A stretch of 64,000 nt of DNA from an uncultured Clostridia bacterium (GCA_946567425.1 CAMNXF010000007.1:62001-126000), one strand, 5' to 3'; shown: positions 25,108-34,262, numbered from the stretch's first letter. Numbers and translations: made by a program. Notes: generated by a model not told the origin, from the sequence alone.

Positions 25108-26487
25108 ATGGCAATGATGTGGGCGGGGAGATTTTCCAAGGAGGTCGACAGCAAGGTGAACGCTTTCAACTCCTCGATAGCGTTTGACGCGAGAATGTAC
25201 AGGCAGGATATCGCCGGCAGCATTGCTCACGCGACCATGCTCGGGGAAAAGGGCATAATAAGTATGAGCGACAGTCTGGAGCTTATCGGCGGCTTAAAGG
25301 AAATTCTCGCGGATATCGAGAACGGAAAGCTGGAATTCGACCCGAACGCCGAGGATATCCACATGTTTATCGAGGCTGAGCTTACAAAGCGCCTTGGCGA
25401 CGTGGGAAAGCGTCTGCATACCTCACGTTCTCGGAACGATCAGGTGGCGCTCGACATTCGGCTGTATCTGCGCGACGAGATCGCCGAGATAAAAAAGCTG
25501 ATAAAAGAGCTTATCGAAACGCTCTGCAAGATCGCTAAACAGCATGCCGACACCATTATGCCGGGGTATACTCACCTGCAAAGGGCGCAGCCGATTACGT
25601 GCGGTCATCATCTTATGGCTTATGCGCAGATGCTGCTTCGCGATCTTGACAGGCTGAACGATACCGAAAAGCGTATGAACGTTTGTCCGCTCGGGAGCTG
25701 TGCGCTCGCGGGTACGACATACGATATCGACCGCGAACGCACCTCTTCCCTGCTCGGAATGAATTATCCCATGGCAAATTCGCTGGACGGCGTTTCCGAC
25801 CGCGATTTCTGCATTGAGCTTGCGAGCGCGTTGGCTATCTGCATGATGCATTTGTCGAGGTTCTCCGAGGAAATAATTATGTGGTGCTCGTGGGAGTTCA
25901 AGTTTATCGAGTTGGACGACGCGTTTTCAACGGGTTCGAGCATAATGCCGCAGAAGAAAAACCCCGACGTTACCGAGCTTATTCGCGGAAAGACCGCGCG
26001 CGTTATCGGCGACAATATGACCCTGCTCACCATGATGAAAGGGCTGCCGCTTGCGTATAATAAGGATATGCAGGAGGACAAGGAGGCAATTTTCGACGCG
26101 GTGGATAATATCAAGCTCTGTCTTGTGACGTTTATCCCCATGCTCGACACTATGAGGGTGCTCAAAGACAATATGAGAGCGGCGGCAGCTAAGGGCTTTA
26201 TCAACGCGACCGACTGCGCGGACTATCTCGTTAAAAAAGGTATGCCGTTCCGCACCGCGTACAAGATCACGGGCGGACTTGTGGCTCTTTGCATTTCAAA
26301 GAATACCACGCTTGAGGAGCTGCCGATCGAGGATTACAAACAGCAGAGCGAGTTTTTTGATAATGACGTTTACGCGGCGATAAGTCTCGACACCTGCGTT
26401 AAGGAACGCAAGTCGTTCGGCGGACCGTCACCCGAGAGCGTTCTCGCGCAGATTGAGAGCGTTAGGGAAATTCTGGGAACATTGTAA
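25108..26487 (+). CDS. argH: Argininosuccinate lyase
   Basis: A 459-residue ArgH releasing arginine and fumarate. It opens with MWAGRFSKEVD, has HTSRSRNDQVALDIRLYLRD near 105-125, the HLQRAQPITCGHHLMAYAQM region with the catalytic His, and the fumarase-superfamily signature GSSIMPQKKNPD near 275-286. An AGGAG-type site precedes the start. It is followed after 1 bp by the PfkB kinase gene, so the two are coupled. Confidence 0.97.
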   Translation: MAMMWAGRFSKEVDSKVNAFNSSIAFDARMYRQDIAGSIAHATMLGEKGIISMSDSLELIGGLKEILADIENGKLEFDPNAEDIHMFIEAELTKRLGDVGKRLHTSRSRNDQVALDIRLYLRDEIAEIKKLIKELIETLCKIAKQHADTIMPGYTHLQRAQPITCGHHLMAYAQMLLRDLDRLNDTEKRMNVCPLGSCALAGTTYDIDRERTSSLLGMNYPMANSLDGVSDRDFCIELASALAICMMHLSRFSEEIIMWCSWEFKFIELDDAFSTGSSIMPQKKNPDVTELIRGKTARVIGDNMTLLTMMKGLPLAYNKDMQEDKEAIFDAVDNIKLCLVTFIPMLDTMRVLKDNMRAAAAKGFINATDCADYLVKKGMPFRTAYKITGGLVALCISKNTTLEELPIEDYKQQSEFFDNDVYAAISLDTCVKERKSFGGPSPESVLAQIESVREILGTL

Positions 26488-26488
26488 A

Positions 26489-27385
26489 ATGGAAAAATAT
26501 GTTTATATGTACGGGCAGATAATGTCCACGCAGAGCTTTTTGTTAAGGGACTTCCCCGCTCCCGACGGGTACGGGGAGATCAAGGAGCGCTATCACCTTG
26601 TCGGCGGCGAAACGGGAACCGCGGCGGCGGTTCTGGCGGCGCTCGGCGTAAGGGTCAAGCTCGGCGGAACGCATCTGGGAACGCTTAACAAAGCGCTTAT
26701 CGCCGACTATTTCAAGGACATCGCAGACGTTTCGGAGCTTGTACAAGAGGATTTTGACGGCGTTGTCGACTATGTGTTTATTGACAAAAATACGCGTACC
26801 TGTTTCGGCGAATGGGAAAAGCTCTACGGCAGAGAAAAGCCGTTTTACGATCCGCCTTGCGAAAACTCAATAAAGAACGCGGAATGCTGCGGTATCGACC
26901 CGTATTTTTTCGGCGATATATCCGCAGAGCTTTGCCGAAAGCACGGCAAGCCTTACGTGACGATCGACTGCGCTTTTGACAGCTATATTCACAAATATTG
27001 CGCGGTAAATACGGTTTCTCATCAGCATTTAGAGGAGCATTACCCCGATATGAGCTTTGAGGAGCTGTTCAAGCACTATACCGACAACACGGACGGTCTG
27101 GTGATATTCACCATGGGAGAAAAGGAACTTATGTATGGCAGAAAAGGACAGCCGCCCAAGCGGTTCAAGCCCTACTCTCTTGACGTAGTTTCAACACTGG
27201 GCGCGGGCGACAGCTTTAAAGCGGGCGTGGTTTACGCGCTGTTCAACAAGATGAGCGACGATAATACTGTGAAATTCGCGAGCGCAGTTGCGGGTATCGC
27301 CTGTACGAAATATCCCATTGCGCTTTATCCCCCGACATTATCCGAGGTCAAGGCGCTTACAGAAAAGAGGAATGACTATGACTAA
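26489..27385 (+). CDS. PfkB-family carbohydrate/nucleoside kinase
   Basis: A 298-residue ribokinase-like kinase, read from ATG 26489, one base after the argH stop. The N-terminal GGETGTAAAVLAALGVRVKL is the substrate-side glycine motif and LDVVSTLGAGDSFKAGVVYA near 225-245 is the PfkB signature 2, with the catalytic base Asp in GAGDS. The middle (RTCFGEWEKLYGREKPFYDP) is unlike sugar-specific groups, so the substrate is open. Its stop overlaps the argC start region (ATGACTATGACTAA), so it is embedded between two arginine genes. No kinase step exists at this point of the pathway, which makes its role unclear. Confidence 0.88.
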   Translation: MEKYVYMYGQIMSTQSFLLRDFPAPDGYGEIKERYHLVGGETGTAAAVLAALGVRVKLGGTHLGTLNKALIADYFKDIADVSELVQEDFDGVVDYVFIDKNTRTCFGEWEKLYGREKPFYDPPCENSIKNAECCGIDPYFFGDISAELCRKHGKPYVTIDCAFDSYIHKYCAVNTVSHQHLEEHYPDMSFEELFKHYTDNTDGLVIFTMGEKELMYGRKGQPPKRFKPYSLDVVSTLGAGDSFKAGVVYALFNKMSDDNTVKFASAVAGIACTKYPIALYPPTLSEVKALTEKRNDYD

Positions 27386-28310
27386 AATATATATTGACGG
27401 ACAAGAGGGCACTACGGGACTGAAAATTCTCGAGCGTTTCAAGGGCAGAAACGACATTGAGCTGCTCCGCATTGACGAGGATAAGCGCAAGGATAACGAC
27501 GAGCGCAAGCGCATGATAAACTCCTCGGATTTTACGTTCCTTTGTCTGCCCGACGCTGCGGCGCGCGAGGCTGCCGCAATGGCAGACGGGAACGTCCGGG
27601 TTATTGACGCGTCAACGGCGCACCGAACCAACCCCGACTGGGCATACGGGTTCCCCGAGCTTGACAAGGATTTCCGCGAGAAGATATCGAAAAGCAGCCG
27701 CGTCGCCGTTCCGGGGTGCTACGCGAGCGGCTTTGCGTCTATGGTCTATCCGCTTGTGAAGCTCGGCATTATGCCGGTAGATTATCCCGTTGCGGCGCAC
27801 GCCGTGTCAGGTTACAGCGGCGCGGGAAAAAAAGCTATCGCGGTATACGAGAGCGCCGACCGCCCCGACGAGTTTGACAGTCCTCGGCAATACGCGCTTA
27901 CTCAGCAGCACAAGCACCTCCCCGAAATGCAGAAGATATGCGGTCTGGAGTACGCTCCCGCGTTTAATCCGCTCATCTGCGACTTTTTCAGCGGAATGGT
28001 GGTCTCACTGCCGCTGCATACACGTCTGCTGGCGAAAAAGTACGGCGCTGATGATATCCGCAAGGCGCTTGCCGAATACTACGCAGAATCGTATTTTGTA
28101 AAAGTAATGCCCGAGGGAGAACCCGAGGACGGCTTTATCGGCTCAAACAATCTAAGCGGCACCAACTTTATGGAAATATTTGTAAACGGAAATGAAGAGC
28201 GGCTCATAATCTGCTCACGGCTGGATAACTTAGGTAAGGGTGCAAGCGGCGCGGCGGTACAGTGCCTTAACATTATGATGGGAATTGACGAGAAAACGGG
28301 GCTGATTTGA
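27378..28310 (+). CDS. argC: N-acetyl-gamma-glutamyl-phosphate reductase, type 2
   Basis: A 310-residue ArgC of the shorter type 2 family, reducing N-acetylglutamyl phosphate to the semialdehyde with NADPH. The start MTKIYIDGQEGTTGLKI gives the Rossmann entry. FLCLPDAAAREA is the NADP region. The catalytic Cys is in VAVPGCYASGF near residue 113. HKHLPEMQKICGLEYAPAFN carries the active-site His. The start is ATG 27378, 8 bases after AGAGG; an ATG six bases upstream is also possible. It overlaps the kinase gene by 8 bp. Confidence 0.95.
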   Translation: MTKIYIDGQEGTTGLKILERFKGRNDIELLRIDEDKRKDNDERKRMINSSDFTFLCLPDAAAREAAAMADGNVRVIDASTAHRTNPDWAYGFPELDKDFREKISKSSRVAVPGCYASGFASMVYPLVKLGIMPVDYPVAAHAVSGYSGAGKKAIAVYESADRPDEFDSPRQYALTQQHKHLPEMQKICGLEYAPAFNPLICDFFSGMVVSLPLHTRLLAKKYGADDIRKALAEYYAESYFVKVMPEGEPEDGFIGSNNLSGTNFMEIFVNGNEERLIICSRLDNLGKGASGAAVQCLNIMMGIDEKTGLI

Positions 28311-28313
28311 CTT

Positions 28314-28739
28314 ATGTATTATGATGAATTGAACTTTTCACTTCCCGATGATGTTATTCTTGAAATAAAATTCTTTAAGAGTGAGGAATTTTATTCATTG
28401 AAATTTAACAATAAAGAATATGTTATCGTTGCAGAGGACTACGTGAAAAATCTCATTGGCGTTGATGGTTACGGCAGGGTTTATTTTCTTGACCCTTGCG
28501 ATATCAATTCCGGCAAAAAAGTCGAAATATACGCCGCAAAAGATCTTTCAACTTTTTGCGCCGAGTTGATGCTATTTAAGAATAGTGACCCTCTTCCCAT
28601 AAACGCTTCTGATGAGATGATCGAGGCAAGTGCTCAACAATTTGCAAGGAAACTGGAGAGTTTAGACAAAGACGCGTTGTCTGACAGTGAAAACTTCTGG
28701 TCGCTGATAGTAGAGCAATTAGAGGATGGTTTGCTGTAA
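28314..28739 (+). CDS. Hypothetical protein, possibly SUKH/SMI1-like
   Basis: A 141-residue soluble protein, clearly more AT-rich in its codons than argC and argJ. Its features are an N-terminal LPDDVILEIKFFKSEEFYSL, a strand-rich middle (KEYVIVAEDYVKNLIGVDGY, then GRVYFLDP) and a C-terminal helical part. The start VDGYGRVYFLD...INASDEMIEASAQQFAR resembles the SMI1/KNR4 (SUKH) fold, in which a small protein shows INSS-like residues before the final helices. SUKH proteins are common immunity proteins. This similarity is weak and made by eye. It is 3 bp after argC and overlaps the MmcQ-like gene by one base. Confidence 0.55.
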   Translation: MYYDELNFSLPDDVILEIKFFKSEEFYSLKFNNKEYVIVAEDYVKNLIGVDGYGRVYFLDPCDINSGKKVEIYAAKDLSTFCAELMLFKNSDPLPINASDEMIEASAQQFARKLESLDKDALSDSENFWSLIVEQLEDGLL

Positions 28740-29107
28740 TGACACATGAGGAAATATTGGAACATTGTCTTGCGAAAAAGGGCGCGTATCAGGACTCCCC
28801 TTTCGGCGAAAATTCGATTTGTGTAAAGGTCAAAAAGCGCATTTTCGCGCAGTTGTTTTTCCTTAATGGCGAACCTATGTTCACGTTTAACGGAGACGCG
28901 CTCACGGGCGAATTTTACCGCAAAATGTTCCCCGACGACGTGAAACGCGGCTATCACTGTCCGCCTGTTCAGCAGCCGTATTTCAATACGGTAAATCTTC
29001 GCGGCGGCGTTCCCGATGAGGAAATTATGCGAATGGTCGACGGCTCGTATGAATATGTAGTGAGCAAGCTCACGAAAAAGCTTCAAAATGAACTGAAAAA
29101 CGAATAA
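28739..29107 (+). CDS. MmcQ/YjbR family protein
   Basis: A 122-residue single-domain MmcQ/YjbR protein. Typical segments are the N-terminal MTHEEILEHCLAKKGAYQDS and PFGENSICVKVKKRIFAQLF, then NTVNLRGGVPDEEIMRMVDG and SYEYVVSKLTKK at the end. Members have a CyaY-like DNA-binding-type fold, but their biochemical job is not established. Its first codon shares a base with the preceding gene's stop (TAATG), and argJ begins 20 bp further on. Confidence 0.82.
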   Translation: MTHEEILEHCLAKKGAYQDSPFGENSICVKVKKRIFAQLFFLNGEPMFTFNGDALTGEFYRKMFPDDVKRGYHCPPVQQPYFNTVNLRGGVPDEEIMRMVDGSYEYVVSKLTKKLQNELKNE

Positions 29108-29127
29108 ATTTTTGAGAGGTTTTTAAA

Positions 29128-30363
29128 ATGGTTAAATTTGAAAATTATGAATTTGTGGACGGCGGCGTTTGTGCCGCCGAGGGATTTACCGCGGGCGGCG
29201 TTATCGCGGGGATAAAGACGGGCAACACCACAAAGCGCGACCTCGCGATGATATACTGCGCCGAGCGCTGCAAGACAGCCGCGCTGTTCACCTCGAACAA
29301 GGTCAAGGGCGCGCCGATCATCGTGTCCAAGGAGCATTTAAAGGACGGGTACGCGCAGGCAGTTATCGTGAACAGCGGCAACGCGAACACGTGTAATCCC
29401 GACGGCATTGAAATTGCCGAGGAAATGTGCGAGCTTACCGCTCAGGCGCTCGATATTGACGCGGACGACGTTCTTGTGGGATCGACGGGTGTTATCGGAC
29501 AGAAACTCGACATCAAGCCCATACGCATTATGATACCCACGCTTGCGAAATCGCTTTCAACGAAAAACTGCGGCGACGCGGTCGAGGCTATAATGACGAC
29601 CGATACGCGCAAAAAAGAGATTGCGGTGGAGTTCGATCTTGACGGCAGAAAATGTCACGTTGGCGGCATTTCAAAGGGCAGCGGCATGATAAACCCGAAT
29701 ATGGCGACAATGCTCGCGTTTATCACAACGGATGTCGCTATCGCGCGGGAGCTGCTCGAAAAGGCGCTACGCAAGGTGAACTACCTCACATACAATATGG
29801 TGAGCGTAGACGGCGACACATCCACCAACGACACGCTTATTCTGATGTCCTCGGGGCTCGCGAAAAACAGCGAAATTATATGTGAGGACAAGAACTACGA
29901 GATATTTGAGAACGCCCTGTACGCGGTAATGATGAATCTTGCGCGCGAGACCGCGCGCGACGGCGAGGGTGCTACAAAGCTAATCGAGTGCATAGTAACC
30001 GGTGCTCCGAGCGAAAAGGCGGCGAGAGCGGCGGCTAAATCGGTAATTTCATCAAATCTCGTAAAGGCTGCACTGTTCGCGGCGGACGCGAATTGGGGAC
30101 GTATTCTCTGTGCGCTGGGCTATGCGGACGCGGATTTCGATATCGAAAAGGTTTCAGTTGAACTGGCAAGCTCCAAGGGCAAGCTCACCGTTTGCGCAGA
30201 GGGCGCGGGAATCGCGTTCTCGGAGGAAACTGCTGCGGAAATTCTATCCGAGGACGAAGTCAAGATACTGGTTGACTTGCGCGACGGAGAATACAGCGCT
30301 ATCGCTTGGGGCTGTGATCTGACGTTCGATTACGTCAAGATTAACGCCGAATACAGGACCTAA
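29128..30363 (+). CDS. argJ: Bifunctional ornithine acetyltransferase/N-acetylglutamate synthase
   Basis: A 411-residue ArgJ. It recycles the acetyl group from N-acetylornithine to glutamate, and in the bifunctional form also uses acetyl-CoA. The self-cleavage site is GSGMINPNMATMLAFITTDV with the nucleophile Thr near residue 194, which yields alpha and beta chains. GSTGVIGQKLD near 118-128 and NSGNANTCNPDG form the oxyanion region. ANWGRILCALGYADADFD is near the C-terminus. With ArgJ present, no separate argA or argE is needed. Confidence 0.97.
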   Translation: MVKFENYEFVDGGVCAAEGFTAGGVIAGIKTGNTTKRDLAMIYCAERCKTAALFTSNKVKGAPIIVSKEHLKDGYAQAVIVNSGNANTCNPDGIEIAEEMCELTAQALDIDADDVLVGSTGVIGQKLDIKPIRIMIPTLAKSLSTKNCGDAVEAIMTTDTRKKEIAVEFDLDGRKCHVGGISKGSGMINPNMATMLAFITTDVAIARELLEKALRKVNYLTYNMVSVDGDTSTNDTLILMSSGLAKNSEIICEDKNYEIFENALYAVMMNLARETARDGEGATKLIECIVTGAPSEKAARAAAKSVISSNLVKAALFAADANWGRILCALGYADADFDIEKVSVELASSKGKLTVCAEGAGIAFSEETAAEILSEDEVKILVDLRDGEYSAIAWGCDLTFDYVKINAEYRT

Positions 30364-30375
30364 GGAGAAAGGACT

Positions 30376-30897
30376 ATGCTTATTCCGGAACATCTTGAAA
30401 AAATACTCCGCGTAAGCGAATACGACGACCGTGGCACGCTGACCGGAAATATCGTCTGCGAATGCGAATGCAAAACGTTCGGGATAAGGTTTTTCGGCGA
30501 GAATTATCCCCCTCACTGCGTAGGTGTTCAAACGGTCGAAAACAACAGGTACGCGCTTGTTGTAAAAGCGTTGTGCCGTAACTGCAGCATGGAGTTTGAG
30601 CTTTTCGATTTTGCCAAGCACGCATACGACGGTTTTATCTGCGGCGACGGGGTCTCCGTTCCCGACAGTGAACTTGTTGACGCTGCCGCCGATGACGAGC
30701 GTGATTTTGAAGTCGAAATGTCGATAGAGTTTGACGACGAGGAGCAGTTCACCGAGGAGATGGTCGAAAATCCGCCCGACGGAATGAGTTTTACCGCAGA
30801 CGACCGCGTGAATATATGGAGCTGGGTGGTTATCAACCTGAAATGCTCCAAAAACGGCAAAAAGCTTAAGGATTTTGTAAATTGCGAATTGGCATAA
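30376..30897 (+). CDS. Conserved hypothetical protein with Cys pairs
   Basis: Not recognised. The 173-residue protein has CECECKTFGIRFFGENYPPH near 28-47 and VKALCRNCSMEFELFDFAKH near 62-82, so two CxC/CxxC groups could bind zinc. A very acidic patch follows near 95-130 (DDERDFEVEMSIEFDDEEQF). The end is WSWVVINLKCSKNGKKLKD. No signal peptide or membrane segment is present. It lies 12 bp after argJ and 12 bp before argB and therefore must be co-transcribed with them. The role is unknown. Confidence 0.6.
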   Translation: MLIPEHLEKILRVSEYDDRGTLTGNIVCECECKTFGIRFFGENYPPHCVGVQTVENNRYALVVKALCRNCSMEFELFDFAKHAYDGFICGDGVSVPDSELVDAAADDERDFEVEMSIEFDDEEQFTEEMVENPPDGMSFTADDRVNIWSWVVINLKCSKNGKKLKDFVNCELA

Positions 30898-30909
30898 AGG
30901 AGCAGAAAA

Positions 30910-31764
30910 ATGCAAATAGATTATGATGTAAGAGCAAACGTGATGATAGAGGCTCTGCCCTATCTTCAGAAATACAACAACAAGGTCGTCGTGGTGAAAT
31001 ATGGCGGCAACGCAATGACCAACGACAGGCTCAAGCATGCCGTTATGGAGGATATCGTTATGCTGTCGACGGTCGGCATTAAGGTCGTGTTGGTTCACGG
31101 CGGCGGTCCCGAGATCAACGATATGTTAAAGCGCGTCGGCAAGGAGAGCAAGTTCGTGAACGGACTGCGCTACACCGACGGGGAAACCGTGGACATTGTG
31201 CAGATGGTGCTCGCGGGCAAGGTCAACAAGGACTTGGTCTCCATGCTGGAAAGCCACGGCGGTACGGCTATCGGGCTTTGCGGTCTGGACGGCAATCTTA
31301 TCGAAGCGGAGCAGCTTGACCCCGACCTCGGGCTTGTCGGCGAGATAACCGAGGTCAACCCGCAAATTATCCGCAACGCGCTTGATAACGGCTATATCCC
31401 CGTTGTGTCGACTATAGGACGCGGCAAAGACGGCACAGTCTACAACATCAATGCGGACACCGCCGCCGCGCGTATCGCCGCCGAAATGGGCGCGCCGTCG
31501 CTTATTTTGTTGACAGATATCAAGGGCTTGCTCGAGGACAAGGACGACGAAAATACCATTATCCGCACCGTGGGCGTAAGCGAGGTGCCGTTCCTCAAAA
31601 AACAGGGTATAATCACGGGCGGCATGATACCGAAGATAGACTGCTGCGTGGAAGCTGTACGGCGCGGCGTTAAACAGGCGAATATCATTGATGGACGTAT
31701 TCCGCACTCCATTCTTATCGAGCTTCTGACCGATATTGGCGCGGGCACTATGATCATTGCGTAA
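30910..31764 (+). CDS. argB: Acetylglutamate kinase
   Basis: A 284-residue ArgB phosphorylating N-acetylglutamate. Amino-acid-kinase motifs are VVVKYGGNAMTNDRLKHAVM near 19-38, VLVHGGGPEINDMLKRVGKE near 59-80, AARIAAEMGAPSLILLTDIK and GGMIPKIDCCVEAV near 238-251. An arginine-sensitive ArgB would carry an N-terminal helix; here MQIDYDVRANVMIEALPYLQ is present, compatible with hexameric feedback-inhibited enzymes. After it, 114 bp of AT-rich spacer precedes the methyltransferase. Confidence 0.97.
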   Translation: MQIDYDVRANVMIEALPYLQKYNNKVVVVKYGGNAMTNDRLKHAVMEDIVMLSTVGIKVVLVHGGGPEINDMLKRVGKESKFVNGLRYTDGETVDIVQMVLAGKVNKDLVSMLESHGGTAIGLCGLDGNLIEAEQLDPDLGLVGEITEVNPQIIRNALDNGYIPVVSTIGRGKDGTVYNINADTAAARIAAEMGAPSLILLTDIKGLLEDKDDENTIIRTVGVSEVPFLKKQGIITGGMIPKIDCCVEAVRRGVKQANIIDGRIPHSILIELLTDIGAGTMIIA

Positions 31765-31878
31765 GGTGAAAAACACTCCTTGTCGATAATAGACTTTGTC
31801 GTTTTCACTAATCTTAGATTGAAATACGGCGTTATTCGTAATATAATTAGAGTAATTCGTAAGTTGTAAGGGGAGCAC

Positions 31879-32622
31879 ATGATGAAAAATTATTATGGCT
31901 GTTTATGTACCGAAATGTATGAGATTTTACACCCGAACGCACCACAAGATGAATTGAAATTTTATCTTTCCTATGCGGAAAAAGAAATGTCGATTTTAGA
32001 GCCCTTGTGTGGTAGCGGACGATTCTTGGTTCCTTTCCTGGAAAGAGGTTTCAATATTCGCGGAATAGATTTGTCAACAGAAATGATTGCAAAATTAAAA
32101 GAAAAGGCTCCTAATGCAATCGTATCTCAAGGAGATATACTAGATTATGTTTCCGAAGAAAAATACAATTATATTTTTATATCCTCTGGATCTGTATCGT
32201 TGTTTACAGATATGGAGTTGTGTAAAAATATTTTACAAAAAATGAAAGATTTACTGAAAAAAGGCGGTAAATTTGTTTTTGCAGTTGACACAGTGGCAAA
32301 CAGATGCCCTAATGGTTTAGAATATAAGACCTCAATATCCGTAAAAACAAGAGAGGGGTTCGATCTCATCCTGAAAGGGAAAAATTATTACGATGAAAAA
32401 ACACATACGCAGTTTTCGCCCAGCATTTACGAACTGTACGATAGAACAAAATTGCTGCAACAGGAGATGATGGATTTTCAAACGCATCTTTATGAACTGG
32501 GGGAAATAGAACAATATTTGCGGGACATAGGTTTTACAAAAGTGAATGTGTATACATCCTATGACAAAGTGGCTGCTGTGAACAACTATGCTGATATGTT
32601 TTTGTATGAATGCTCCATTTGA
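31879..32622 (+). CDS. Class I SAM-dependent methyltransferase, AT-rich insertion
   Basis: A 247-residue class I methyltransferase with motif I ILEPLCGSGRFLVPFLERGF near 38-57, GIDLSTEMIAKLKEKAPNAI (motif II and post-I), then IVSQGDILDY and FISSGSVSLF. The substrate is unknown. Its codons are clearly AT-richer than argB before and argD after, and 114 bp and 93 bp non-coding AT-rich flanks separate it from them. This marks a later acquisition within the operon. Two ATGs are in tandem; GGGGAG fits the second (31882) slightly better. No transposase or repeats accompany it. Confidence 0.85.
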   Translation: MMKNYYGCLCTEMYEILHPNAPQDELKFYLSYAEKEMSILEPLCGSGRFLVPFLERGFNIRGIDLSTEMIAKLKEKAPNAIVSQGDILDYVSEEKYNYIFISSGSVSLFTDMELCKNILQKMKDLLKKGGKFVFAVDTVANRCPNGLEYKTSISVKTREGFDLILKGKNYYDEKTHTQFSPSIYELYDRTKLLQQEMMDFQTHLYELGEIEQYLRDIGFTKVNVYTSYDKVAAVNNYADMFLYECSI

Positions 32623-32715
32623 AAGACATATTCGGATAATTGTCGCTTGGCTATTTTGACAAGATGTTTTAAAACCGGGCTTTTTGCAACACCAAGAGTA
32701 AAAGGAAGGAAAAAT

Positions 32716-33879
32716 ATGGATACCATCGAACAATTCAACAAATATGTAATGCACTCCTACGGCAGATACGACCTCGTTATGGACAAGGGCGAAGGTCGCT
32801 GCGCCAAGGACGAGAACGGCAAGGAATACATAGATTTCGGGTCGGGCATCGGAACTAACTCCCTTGGATACTGCAATGAGGACTGGGTGAACGCGGTCTG
32901 CGAACAGGCGCGCAAGCTCCAGCATACCTCGAACTACTACTACACCAAGGTGCAGGCGGATTTTGCGAAAGCGCTCTGCGAAACGGCAGGATATACCGAT
33001 ATGTTCTTCGGCAACTCGGGCGCGGAGGCTAACGAATGCGCTATCAAGATCGCGAGAAAGTACAGCTTTGACAAGTATGGAAAGGGTCGCCACAACATAA
33101 TCACGCTTGTGAACTCGTTCCACGGACGGACGCTCTGCACGCTATCCGCAACGGGGCAGGACGTTTTCCACAACTACTTCTTCCCTTTCGTGGAAGGCTT
33201 TGTGAACGTTGAGACGAACAATATCTGCGACCTGCGCGCTAAGCTCGACGATACCGTGTGCGCAGTAATGTTCGAGTATATTCAGGGCGAGGGCGGCGTA
33301 ATGCCGCTGGAACAGACATTTGTCGATGAGATCTTCAGGCTCTGCGCCGAAAAGGATGTGCTGACCATCGCGGACGAGGTGCAGACGGGCGTCGGCAGAA
33401 CGGGAAAGTTCCTTGCGGGGGATAATTTCAGTCACAAGGCGGACTTGACTACGCTTGCAAAAGGGCTTGCGGGCGGCGTGCCTATCGGCGTGTGCCTGTC
33501 GGGTGAAAAGTGTGCAGATGTGCTCACTCCCGGAACGCACGGCTCGACGTTCGGCGGAAATCCGATTTGCTGCGCAGGCGGTCTGGCGGTGCTGAACAAG
33601 GTCAATTCCGAGGGATTTCTCGGTAAAATTGCGGCAAAGGGCGAATATATCCGCGAAAAGCTGATGAAAATCCCTGAGGTGAAGTCCGTTTCGGGAATGG
33701 GCTTGATGATAGGCATTGAGCTGAAAACCAAGTCCGCAGCGGATGTTGTAAAGGAGGCTCTCGGCGAGGGACTGCTGCTGCTCACCGCCAAGACCAAGGT
33801 GCGCTTGCTGCCGCCGCTTACGGTCACTTATGAGGAGATTGACAAGGGACTGGCTATACTGAAGGAGCTGCTGAAATGA
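32716..33879 (+). CDS. argD: Acetylornithine aminotransferase
   Basis: A 387-residue class III PLP enzyme converting N-acetylglutamate semialdehyde to N-acetylornithine. The start at ATG 32716 follows AAGGAAGG; upstream codons lie in non-coding spacer. Signs are DFGSGIGTNSLGYCNEDWVN, FFGNSGAEANECAIKIARKY near 97-116, HGRTLCTLSATG, the DEVQTGVGRTGKF region and the Schiff-base Lys in TLAKGLAGGVPIG near 240. The stop overlaps the next gene's ATG by 4 bp. Confidence 0.96.
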   Translation: MDTIEQFNKYVMHSYGRYDLVMDKGEGRCAKDENGKEYIDFGSGIGTNSLGYCNEDWVNAVCEQARKLQHTSNYYYTKVQADFAKALCETAGYTDMFFGNSGAEANECAIKIARKYSFDKYGKGRHNIITLVNSFHGRTLCTLSATGQDVFHNYFFPFVEGFVNVETNNICDLRAKLDDTVCAVMFEYIQGEGGVMPLEQTFVDEIFRLCAEKDVLTIADEVQTGVGRTGKFLAGDNFSHKADLTTLAKGLAGGVPIGVCLSGEKCADVLTPGTHGSTFGGNPICCAGGLAVLNKVNSEGFLGKIAAKGEYIREKLMKIPEVKSVSGMGLMIGIELKTKSAADVVKEALGEGLLLLTAKTKVRLLPPLTVTYEEIDKGLAILKELLK

Positions 33880-34250
33880 ACAAGTGGTACGACGAGGAAT
33901 ATGGCTTTATCATCGAGGTCATTGCCGTTTCGCATGACGGCAAGACCGAGGGTCACTGCCGCAACGGCGACGAGGTCGGCGACGTTTACCGCTGCACCTA
34001 CGACTGCCCCGTTAACCAAAACGGACGCGGGTTCTGCCAGAAATCGATGACGTATCTGTTTCCTATGCTCGAGGCGGTACGCAGCGGCGGCGATCTGCGG
34101 CGGATAGGCGGCTTCTCCCCTCTCGGAAACGTTATCGACAATCCGCACGTCAAGGAGTTTGTATGCCCCGACGGCGTGGTGACGTTCAGGCTCACCGCTG
34201 AAAAGCTTGGCGGCGAAAATTTTCACACGGGCGGCTTTTACAAGGACTGA
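33876..34250 (+). CDS. TIGR04076 family small Cys-containing protein
   Basis: A 124-residue protein resembling the TIGR04076 family. Features are YGFIIEVIAVSHDGKTEGHC, a CRNGDEVGDVYRCTYDCPVN segment, GRGFCQKSMTYLFPMLEAVR with GGDLRRIGG, and a terminal PDGVVTFRLTAEKL. Conserved cysteines near 28, 40, 44 and 54 suggest metal or redox binding, but the function of the family is not known. It overlaps argD by 4 bp (ATGA), so it is translationally coupled to it. Confidence 0.72.
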   Translation: MNKWYDEEYGFIIEVIAVSHDGKTEGHCRNGDEVGDVYRCTYDCPVNQNGRGFCQKSMTYLFPMLEAVRSGGDLRRIGGFSPLGNVIDNPHVKEFVCPDGVVTFRLTAEKLGGENFHTGGFYKD

Positions 34251-34262
34251 AAGGAGAACAAT

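Noticed and set aside
30244..31098. 284-codon minus-strand frame spanning the argJ end to the argB start
   Set aside because: It crosses two real genes in antisense and would need to ignore two good ribosome sites.
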